From Enterococcus sp. (GTDB lineage Bacteria > Bacillota > Bacilli > Lactobacillales > Enterococcaceae), in NCBI RefSeq assembly GCF_022711995.1, contig NZ_JALAHI010000058.1, positions 1-64,000 on the forward strand: a stretch of 64,000 bases of DNA. The letters are read 5' to 3'. The notes beneath the pieces were generated by a model. That model had not been told where the DNA came from. It searched no databases and was given only the letters and a program-made list of their open reading frames with translations. A program made the translations under genes and the position numbers. Below, piece by piece: positions 57,602 to 64,000 of the stretch; positions within the stretch are counted from its first letter, which is position 1; each line of letters opens with the position of its first letter.

Positions 57602-58312
57602 TCACCAGACATAGGTATCTTTTGGATCCGCAAAACGGGTATACCCACCCTCGCGATCATCACGTACCAGCCGTCCTTCTTTAAGCTCAAAGACACGGTT
57701 TCGCACGGTATTGACCATCGTACTATCATGGGTAGCAAGAAGCACCGTTGCTCCTAGCTGATTGAACTTTAAGAACAGCTTCATGATTTCCAATGCTGAC
57801 TTGATGTCTAAGTTCGCGGTGGGTTCATCAGCGATCAATACTGGTGGATCCGTAACGATCGCTCGAGCAATCGCAATTTTCTTGCATTGACCTACAGATA
57901 ATTCCTGGGGATAACAGGATTGATAAGCGGTCATTCCCACCATCTGTAATGCTTTGCTGGTTTTTTCTTTGCGGACTTTTCGCGGAACCCCTAGTACCCG
58001 CAATGCATACTCAACATTTTTATATGCAGTCATATGCGGCAGTAATAAATCTTCTTGCTGGACGATCCCGACCTGTCGGCGAATCATGTAAAGATGACGA
58101 TCGCTCAATTTTTCTAGTAAAACATTCCCGATTTGAATAGAGCCTGCTGAAAGATTTTCCTCTTTCAGCAGCAACTTGAACAGTGTCGATTTACCAGAGC
58201 CACTTGGTCCTACAATATAGATAAATTCGCCTTGCGAGATCTCAGCGGTGACATTCGCTAATGCTAGCGTACCATTGGGAAACTGTTTGCTGACCTTGGT
58301 TAATCGAATCAT
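57602..58312 (-). CDS. Solitary FtsE-like ABC ATPase in the flagellar operon
   Basis: ATP-binding protein of 236 residues resembling FtsE/LolD-type ATPases: Walker A GPSGSGKST, Q-loop region VGIVQQEDLLLPHM, Walker B VLIADEPTANLD and H-loop ATHDS. The signature is LSVGQCKKIAIARA rather than LSGGEQQR. No FtsX-like permease gene is adjacent; the neighbours are flgG and mcp, 11 bases and about 150 bases away. It is cytoplasmic. It may act with a flagellar or division membrane protein, but its role is unknown. AGGAG lies before the ATG. Confidence 0.85.
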   Translation of the reverse strand: MIRLTKVSKQFPNGTLALANVTAEISQGEFIYIVGPSGSGKSTLFKLLLKEENLSAGSIQIGNVLLEKLSDRHLYMIRRQVGIVQQEDLLLPHMTAYKNVEYALRVLGVPRKVRKEKTSKALQMVGMTAYQSCYPQELSVGQCKKIAIARAIVTDPPVLIADEPTANLDIKSALEIMKLFLKFNQLGATVLLATHDSTMVNTVRNRVFELKEGRLVRDDREGGYTRFADPKDTYVW

Positions 58313-58323
58313 AGTTCTCTCCT

Positions 58324-59106
58324 CTAATTAGTAAAACGATTGACAACAGCCAACATATCATCGGTTGTTTGCATAGCTTTGGTGTTGAGCGCATACGCTC
58401 TTTGTGTTGTTAACAATTCCGTCATCGAACTAGCTAAGTCTACATTGGACCCTTCTAAATAGTGTTGATTGATGGTTCCGAATGCAGCTGGATCTGCTTG
58501 AGAGCTCGTTAACTGGGCATTCTGTGATTGAAATAACTGGTTCCCAACAGGAACTAAATCATTCACATTGGAAGGATTGTAAAGAGTCAATTGCCCTAAC
58601 ATCACCGTCTGTCCGTTTTGCTGAGTCATTAAGCGGCCAGCAGAATCAATTTGAATATTTTGCGCATTTGGCCATTGATTGGTAGGTACTGTCGTCGTCA
58701 TAGCTACAGGATAGCCATCACTGGTAACTAACCCTTTTGTTGCATCTAATTGGAAATTCCCTGCCCTAGTTAAAAGCAGCTCATTGTTTTCATTCCGGAC
58801 ACCAAAGAAACCCGCTCCTTGGATCGCCACATCTAATGGCTGACTGCTAGCCGTCAACGCCCCTTGTCCAAAATTGGTTCCGGTGGTTGCTGAAGAACCA
58901 ACGTTCCAACCATACTGGGCAGCATTACCACTAAAGTAAACTTCCTCATTAGATACTGCATTATTGATCAGTTCCTTGAAGTGAGTTGTTTGCGCTTGAT
59001 AACCATTCGTATTGACATTCGCAATATTATTGGCAACATTATCTAAGTTCTTTTGCAAACTATTCATTCCTGAACGACTGATCCCTAATAAACCGTTCAT
59101 ATTCAT
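58324..59106 (-). CDS. flgG: Flagellar rod/hook-basal body protein (FlgG/FlhP-like)
   Basis: Axial protein of 260 residues with the rod-family N-terminus (SGMNSLQKNLDNVANNIANVNTNGYQ), the central FlgE/F/G domain with VAIQGAGFFGVRN, and the C-terminal domain (LEGSNVDLASSMTELLTTQRAYALNTKAMQTTD). In B. subtilis two such genes, flhO and flhP, are also paired. The start is MNMNGLLG with an adjacent pair of ATG codons. It lies 10 bases after flgF. Confidence 0.9.
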   Translation of the reverse strand: MNMNGLLGISRSGMNSLQKNLDNVANNIANVNTNGYQAQTTHFKELINNAVSNEEVYFSGNAAQYGWNVGSSATTGTNFGQGALTASSQPLDVAIQGAGFFGVRNENNELLLTRAGNFQLDATKGLVTSDGYPVAMTTTVPTNQWPNAQNIQIDSAGRLMTQQNGQTVMLGQLTLYNPSNVNDLVPVGNQLFQSQNAQLTSSQADPAAFGTINQHYLEGSNVDLASSMTELLTTQRAYALNTKAMQTTDDMLAVVNRFTN

Positions 59107-59116
59107 TCGTTTATCC

Positions 59117-59818
59117 TCAAATCTTTCCTAGTTCATTGACTGCTTTTTGTAGTGTTTCATTGGTAGAGTTCAATACTTTTTGGTTTGCTTCAAATTCTCT
59201 TGATGTTTGGATCATGGCCACCATTTCATCGGCAACGAGTACATTGGCTTCTTCCAAATACCCTTGCTGAACCGTTGGAGCCGCCGCGAGAGTTCCTGCA
59301 TTGTCGCTGGTGTAATAAGTTTCGCCATTGGCAATCAGCTGATCTGTTGCAAATAGACGCACTTGAAATTGCGGGTTATCCGTTGCTGTGACGGGTTGAT
59401 TGCCATTCCCTAAAACGGTGTAGCCTTCTTGCGTCACGTATTGGTTTTGCTGATTAAGGGTGAAATCCCCTTTGCGTGTATATAAAGTCTCCCCTGCAGG
59501 TGTTCGTACTGCAAAGTAGCCTTCAGAAAGCAGTGCAAAATCGGTTGCTTGCCCTGTTTGCTTCACTGCACCTTGTGTCTGTTCCAAACTGATGCCGGCT
59601 AATTGGTTGCCGAATGCTAATCCGCCAATATCATGACGCCGATTAGCCTGCGCACCTCCCTGGTAATTATGTAAATCCACTTCATCTAATGTTGATTGAA
59701 ATAGTCGTTTGGCTTGATAGCCAGTGGTTTTGACATTGGCGATATTGCCACTGGTCGTTTCTTGCCGTTTTTGTAACACATTGATGTTGCGGGAAAGAAT
59801 GTCTAATCCTCGAATCAT
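59117..59818 (-). CDS. flgF: Flagellar rod protein (FlgF/FlhO-like)
   Basis: Rod-family protein of 233 residues: N-terminal MIRGLDILSRNINVLQKRQE then SGNIANVKTTGYQAK, central DFALLSEGYFAVRTPAGETLYTR, and C-terminal GYLEEANVLVADEMVAMIQTSREFEANQKVL. Pairs with the next gene as in flhO-flhP. Its ATG overlaps the fliA stop (ATGA), so the sigma factor and rod proteins are translationally coupled. Confidence 0.88.
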   Translation of the reverse strand: MIRGLDILSRNINVLQKRQETTSGNIANVKTTGYQAKRLFQSTLDEVDLHNYQGGAQANRRHDIGGLAFGNQLAGISLEQTQGAVKQTGQATDFALLSEGYFAVRTPAGETLYTRKGDFTLNQQNQYVTQEGYTVLGNGNQPVTATDNPQFQVRLFATDQLIANGETYYTSDNAGTLAAAPTVQQGYLEEANVLVADEMVAMIQTSREFEANQKVLNSTNETLQKAVNELGKI

Positions 59819-60525
59819 GCTAATTCCTCCTTGATCAATACTCGTAATTTAGCTACCATTTTGCCGTGGATCTGTGAGACCCGCGGGATCGAGATTTCTA
59901 AGATCTCGGCAATCTCTTTGAGTGTCAACTCTTCGGTGTAATACAAACTCAAAATCAACTGCTCTCTTTCCCCAAGCTTTTTGATGCAGGTGGTCAATGC
60001 TTGCAGACGTTCTGCTTCTAATAAAGACTCTTCCACGTCCACTGCATCCTTATCGCTGATAGAATCTTTGATCGTCATCCCATCATCTTGAGAAGAAAAT
60101 AAGGTGTCTTCTAATGAAACACTGGCTAAATAATGCAAGCTTTCATAAATATCTGCCAATTGTCCGCGGTTGATTCCCATCTGTTTAGCGATTTCTAGAT
60201 CCGTCGCTTCTCGTTTCAAGGTTTGCTCTAATTCTTGTCGTGCTTGGTAAAATTGGTTGACTGCCGCCATTTTATAGCGTGAGATTTTTGCATGCTTGCG
60301 TACTTCGTCAATGATCGCTCCTTTGATGCGAAGGACCGCATAACTTTCAAAAGGCACTTTTTTCGTCGGATCGAATTTATTTAAGGCATCCATCAATCCG
60401 ATGACTCCAATGTTGAATAGATCGCCTTGTTCGTAATCTGTCGTTTTGATCGACATTCGCTGGACTACGCGTTCGACTAGAGGAAGGTATTTGATGATTT
60501 CTGTTTCTCTATCCACTTCATACAT
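59815..60525 (-). CDS. fliA: Flagellar sigma factor sigma-28 (FliA/SigD)
   Basis: RNA polymerase sigma factor of 236 residues that recognises TAAA-N15-CCGATAT promoters. Region 2 (QGDLFNIGVIGLMDALNKFDP, FESYAVLRIKGAIIDEVRK), region 3 (TDLEIAKQMGINRGQLADI) and region 4 (EELTLKEIAEILEISIPRVSQIH) are complete. It should read the three sigma-28 promoters in this window and be held back by FlgM. It follows flhA by 32 bases. Confidence 0.95.
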   Translation of the reverse strand: MYEVDRETEIIKYLPLVERVVQRMSIKTTDYEQGDLFNIGVIGLMDALNKFDPTKKVPFESYAVLRIKGAIIDEVRKHAKISRYKMAAVNQFYQARQELEQTLKREATDLEIAKQMGINRGQLADIYESLHYLASVSLEDTLFSSQDDGMTIKDSISDKDAVDVEESLLEAERLQALTTCIKKLGEREQLILSLYYTEELTLKEIAEILEISIPRVSQIHGKMVAKLRVLIKEELA

Positions 60526-60557
60526 CGGTTAATCTCCTTTCACTTCGCATTCTTTGC

Positions 60558-62633
60558 TCATATCTCAATGCTGCCTACCGTTTCAATAGCAATTTCATTA
60601 GGGATCTCATTCAATGACAAGATTGCCAAATCTGGAAAATTGAATGTGATCATCTTCTTAAATGGCAAGCGAATCTTCGGTGAAGCAAGAATCACGAAGG
60701 AAACATTTTGAGCAATGGCTGTATGTTGGATCGTATTGATCGAATCCAAAATTTTCGTCACTGTCTCTGGTTTTAAGACGGGATAAGAACCTGTGGCTGT
60801 CTTTTGAATACTTTGAGCGATCATTTCTTCTAATTTAGGATGAATGACAGCGACTTTCAGCTCATGCTGTTCACCAATATATTTTGCCACGATGGTTCGT
60901 TTTAGTGCTTGACGGACATATTCTGTCAAAACTTCTATATCTTTTGTTACCACACCATAATCCGCCAATGTTTCTAATATCGTCGCTAGGTCATTGATAG
61001 GAATCTGTTCATCTAAAAGATTCTGCAGTACCTTTTGAACTTCCCCAAGCCTTAAAATATCAGGAATCAATTCATCAATGACTACGTTATACTGCTCTTT
61101 GATGCCTTCCAGAAGTTTCTTGACTTCTTGACGTCCCAGCAATTCTGGTGCATGGCTATAAATGATTTCTTTCAGATGCGTTGCGATTACCGTTAATGGT
61201 TCAATGATTGTAAAGCCTTGGAGCTCTGCCAACTCTTTGTCTTTCTCATCGATCCACATCGCATCTAAATGAAAGGCTGGTTCTTTGGTTGCAATTCCTT
61301 CGAAAGGAAAAGGCTCTTCATTGGGGCTAATGACCATTACTTTGTTTGGATAAATATCGCCTCGTCCTACTTCATTTCCCCGAATCTTGATCACGTAATC
61401 ATTTGATTCCAGATAAAGATTATCCCGAATACGAACCGGACTGACTAAGATGCCTAGCTCGCGGGCACTTTGCTTCCGAATGGCGACGATACGATTCATC
61501 AAGCTATTGTCAATCGAACTATCAACGATTGGAATCAATCCGTAGCCAATTTCAACTGCAATAGGCTCTACTTGGAAAGAAGCGACAGAATCGTCCTCTT
61601 CCTGCGCTTCCTTTTTGCGTTCCAAAGCCAGTTTCTGTTCTAGTTTCTTTTGTTCCGTCCGTTGTTTTTCTTCTTGTTGCGTGATCATAAAACTTCCGGC
61701 AAACAGACCGCCGCCAATCAAAATGAAAGGAAGTGGCGGAAATCCGGGTACGATGGCCAAGACAAAAAGGATCGCACCTACGATTCGGAAAAGTTGCGGA
61801 TTTCTTGTCACATCCGCCGCAATATCCAACCCGAAAGAACTATTATTGTCTGAACGAGTAACAATCACCCCTGAAGCAATGGAGATCAGCAATGACGGAA
61901 TCGAACTAACCAAGCCATCCCCAATCGCCAATTTGCCAAACTGGGAGAAAGCCTCCATGACGGTCATCTGTCCACCCATGGAAAAGATGATCGCGCCGCC
62001 GACCAAGTTGATGACTGTGATCATGATCCCGGCGATCGCATCCCCTTTGACAAACTTACTGGCACCATCCATCGAACCGAAGAAGTCAGCTTCCCGTTGC
62101 AAATCTTTCCGACGTTGTCGAGCATCGGCTTCCGTAATCAATCCGGCATTCAAATCGGAGTCGATCGCCATTTGCTTCCCTGGCATTGCATCCAATGTGA
62201 AACGAGCCGTCACTTCTGAGACCCGTCCCGCACCATTGGTCACGACCGCTAACTGAACAACCATGATGATCACGAATAAAATGATCCCAACGATATAATT
62301 ACTCCCAGCAACGACATTGGCGAAGGCATCAATAACATGCCCCCCATTTCCTTGGGTTAGGATCAACCGTGTCGAAGACAGATTCAATCCTAAGCGAAAC
62401 ATTGTTGTGATCAAAAGCAGTGTAGGAAAAGTAGTAAATTCCAACACCGTTTTAGTAAACAGAGTAATCAGCAGAATGTTGATCGCAATCGTTAGATTGA
62501 CAATGATCAAAAAGTCTAAAATAGCTGCTGGTAAAGGAATAATGATTAATCCGATAATTCCGATCACTAAAAAAGAGATCAGAACATCTGCATAACCGAT
62601 TTTTCTCTTAGATTTTGCTACTGCCTCATTCAT
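60558..62633 (-). CDS. flhA: Flagellar export gate protein FlhA
   Basis: Export-gate protein of 691 residues. About eight TM helices (1-320), the FHIPEP signature region (RVSEVTARFTLDAMPGKQMA with GLITEADARQRR) and a large cytoplasmic domain that binds chaperone-substrate complexes. ATG start just after the flhB stop (15-base gap). Essential for type III flagellar export. Confidence 0.96.
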   Translation of the reverse strand: MNEAVAKSKRKIGYADVLISFLVIGIIGLIIIPLPAAILDFLIIVNLTIAINILLITLFTKTVLEFTTFPTLLLITTMFRLGLNLSSTRLILTQGNGGHVIDAFANVVAGSNYIVGIILFVIIMVVQLAVVTNGAGRVSEVTARFTLDAMPGKQMAIDSDLNAGLITEADARQRRKDLQREADFFGSMDGASKFVKGDAIAGIMITVINLVGGAIIFSMGGQMTVMEAFSQFGKLAIGDGLVSSIPSLLISIASGVIVTRSDNNSSFGLDIAADVTRNPQLFRIVGAILFVLAIVPGFPPLPFILIGGGLFAGSFMITQQEEKQRTEQKKLEQKLALERKKEAQEEDDSVASFQVEPIAVEIGYGLIPIVDSSIDNSLMNRIVAIRKQSARELGILVSPVRIRDNLYLESNDYVIKIRGNEVGRGDIYPNKVMVISPNEEPFPFEGIATKEPAFHLDAMWIDEKDKELAELQGFTIIEPLTVIATHLKEIIYSHAPELLGRQEVKKLLEGIKEQYNVVIDELIPDILRLGEVQKVLQNLLDEQIPINDLATILETLADYGVVTKDIEVLTEYVRQALKRTIVAKYIGEQHELKVAVIHPKLEEMIAQSIQKTATGSYPVLKPETVTKILDSINTIQHTAIAQNVSFVILASPKIRLPFKKMITFNFPDLAILSLNEIPNEIAIETVGSIEI

Positions 62634-62648
62634 GCTGCTGCCTCCGTT

Positions 62649-63716
62649 TTAAATCTTTCCACGTTCATTTTCTTCTAATTGGTAAACCAGTGCGATGATT
62701 TCCGCGATTGCTTCATACATCTCGACTGGTATCAAATCTCCCGGTTCGACTTGTTTATAAAGTGCCCGGGCGATTTCCCGATTTTCGATCATCGGAATGT
62801 TCTCTTTTGCCGCTTCTGCCTTCATCCGCTGTGCCAATTGATCGGCACCTTTGGCCAAGACCCGCGGTACGCCTTCATTCTCCGCATCATAGCGGATCGC
62901 AATGGCAAAATGCGTCGGATTGGTGATAACGACTGTTGCTTCTTTGACATGGGCGATGGCATTTCGCGTCATCTCGCGATATTTTGCTTTTCGCTGAGAT
63001 TTGACTTGCGGGTCACCCTCCATTTGCTTGTACTCATCTTTGATTTCTTGCTTGCTCATTTTCAGATTCTTCCGATGGCTGTAACGCTGGTAAACGTAAT
63101 CTGCGACTGCCAAAACAATCAGAAAAAGAGAAATCTGGAAAAACAAATCCTTCGCTCGTTCAATGAGAAAATAGACCGTTTTTTCTAACCCCACCTCGCT
63201 GACCCCCAGCAAGGTAGGAACCGCTGCTAAAAATTTTTGGTAACAAAAATACACAATGATGCCAAACTTTGCCAATGTTTTAGCAAGGTTGGCCAGGGCT
63301 CTCGTGCTAAACTGTTGCTTTAACCCACTTACGGGATTAAGCTTTTTGAAATTGGGTTTGATTGCTTTGGCAGAAAACAAAATTCCTACTTGGGCGTAGT
63401 TTGTAACCAATGCCACCACATAAGCAATCGCAAAAACCGGGGCACAAAGCAAAAAAAATAATAGAACGCTTTGGAGGCCCAAGCGTGGTAAATCAGCAAT
63501 ACTGGCGTCATACAAATAAAGATGTTCTAACGCTCGAGTAAGAAAAGGCAAAAAGCGTTGTGCGAAAAAGTGCCACAGGGGAAACAACATAAATGAAAAG
63601 ACCATCAGCGAGACCGCAGCTGCTAACTCTTGTGTTTTAGGAACTTCTCCGCGTTTACGGGCATCCCGCAAACGCTTGGCCGTGGGCTGTTCTGTTTTGC
63701 CATCTTTTTCTGACAC
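62649..63716 (-). CDS. flhB: Flagellar export switch protein FlhB
   Basis: Export specificity switch of 355 residues. Four TM helices in the N-terminal part, a basic cytoplasmic start (SEKDGKTEQPTAKRLRDARKRGEVPKT) and the autocleavage motif NPTH at 266-269, where cleavage changes export from hook to filament proteins. The C-terminal domain is full length. 15 bases after fliR's stop. Confidence 0.96.
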   Translation of the reverse strand: MSEKDGKTEQPTAKRLRDARKRGEVPKTQELAAAVSLMVFSFMLFPLWHFFAQRFLPFLTRALEHLYLYDASIADLPRLGLQSVLLFFLLCAPVFAIAYVVALVTNYAQVGILFSAKAIKPNFKKLNPVSGLKQQFSTRALANLAKTLAKFGIIVYFCYQKFLAAVPTLLGVSEVGLEKTVYFLIERAKDLFFQISLFLIVLAVADYVYQRYSHRKNLKMSKQEIKDEYKQMEGDPQVKSQRKAKYREMTRNAIAHVKEATVVITNPTHFAIAIRYDAENEGVPRVLAKGADQLAQRMKAEAAKENIPMIENREIARALYKQVEPGDLIPVEMYEAIAEIIALVYQLEENERGKI

Positions 63717-63730
63717 GCTGTTTCACCTCT

Positions 63731-64000
63731 CTATGATTTCAATGATGTCATAAACTCTTGTAGATACTTGATCGTATCTGGGAGCTGTTTACTCAAAAAA
63801 GTAATCGCATTTGGCAACAGCATCAGAAAAATAATAAAACTGAGGGCTGTTTTAAGTGAAAGACTCATCATTAAGACGTTGATTTGCGGAATCGACCGTG
63901 AGATCACTCCTAACACAAGATCTACCATCAACAGGGTTAGGATGATCGGTGCCGCCAAATTCAAGGCCATTTCCATCATCTGGCTGAACAGCCTTACCAC
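63731..64000 (-). CDS. fliR: Flagellar export protein FliR (partial, 3' end only)
   Basis: The last 89 codons of a gene that continues past the right edge. The visible part has two hydrophobic helices and the FliR C-terminal features IISRSIPQINVLMMSLSLK-type segment (VISRSIPQINVLMM, then SLKTALSF). FliR forms the export gate core with FliP and FliQ, which likely lie further right. Truncation is by the window, not a mutation. Confidence 0.9.
   Translation of the reverse strand: MVRLFSQMMEMALNLAAPIILTLLMVDLVLGVISRSIPQINVLMMSLSLKTALSFIIFLMLLPNAITFLSKQLPDTIKYLQEFMTSLKS

Noticed and set aside
61615..62256. 213-codon plus-strand frame inside flhA
   Set aside because: Antisense shadow of FlhA; length comes from codon bias of the real gene.
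40760..64000. Flagellar locus as a recently acquired island
   Set aside because: Base composition and codon use look like the neighbours, and no integrase, tRNA or direct repeat marks the visible end at 40.7 kb.

Overview
The window looks like chromosomal DNA from a motile Enterococcus, probably of the E. gallinarum / E. casseliflavus group. It is moderately low in GC, carries the low-GC Gram-positive core order pth-mfd-yabM-rqcP-divIC-yabR-tilS-hpt-ftsH-hslO-dusB-lysS without the sporulation genes found among them in Bacillus, encodes an E. faecium Ldt(fm)-like L,D-transpeptidase, and ends in a large flagellar/chemotaxis locus, which among enterococci is typical of that group. The species cannot be fixed from sequence reading alone.

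Region 1 (1-679): no gene. On the minus strand it is the promoter and leader of an rRNA operon whose 16S gene lies just off the left edge. There are four tandem sigma-A promoters, each with an exact 17-bp spacer, followed by a boxA-like leader. Region 2 (680-15748, all minus): housekeeping genes for lysyl-tRNA synthesis, tRNA modification (DusB, TilS), stress and protein quality control (HslO, FtsH, RqcP, Pth), purine salvage (Hpt), division (DivIC), lipid-linked precursor export (YabM) and transcription-coupled repair (Mfd). Region 3 (16 to 23.6 kb): L-lactate dehydrogenase, L,D-transpeptidase, a YoaK-like protein, a VanZ-like protein, oligopeptidase PepF, TspO and a family 8 glycosyltransferase.

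Region 4 (23.7-34.4 kb): beta-glucoside and copper region. Two paralogous GntR regulators and two paralogous PTS EIIC permeases are arranged almost as mirror images around a GH1 phospho-beta-glucosidase, with catabolite-repression (cre) sites. A copA-copZ pair with two CopY boxes but no copY follows, then a second GH1 enzyme. Region 5 (34.6-40.4 kb): a MarR regulator with a perfect 22-bp palindromic operator, a heterodimeric ABC multidrug-type exporter, and a large membrane protein.

Region 6 (40.7-64 kb, all minus, continuing past the right edge): flagellum and chemotaxis. In transcription order: fliR-flhB-flhA-fliA-flgF-flgG-(FtsE-like ATPase); mcp-cheW-cheD-cheB-cheR-cheA-cheC-cheY-cheW-fliM-fliY; flgM-flgN-flgK-flgL; flagellin; fliD-fliT-fliS. 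Three promoters of sigma-28 type (TAAM, 15 bp, CCGATW) precede mcp, flgM and the flagellin gene, so FliA made from the first block should drive the later ones, with FlgM as anti-sigma factor. fliD instead appears to have a sigma-A promoter with a long structured leader. The oddest gene is a solitary FtsE-like ATPase, with no permease, between the rod genes and the receptor gene.

No insertion sequence, CRISPR array, tRNA or complete rRNA gene was found. Several intergenic regions hold long-stem dispersed repeat elements that probably double as terminators.
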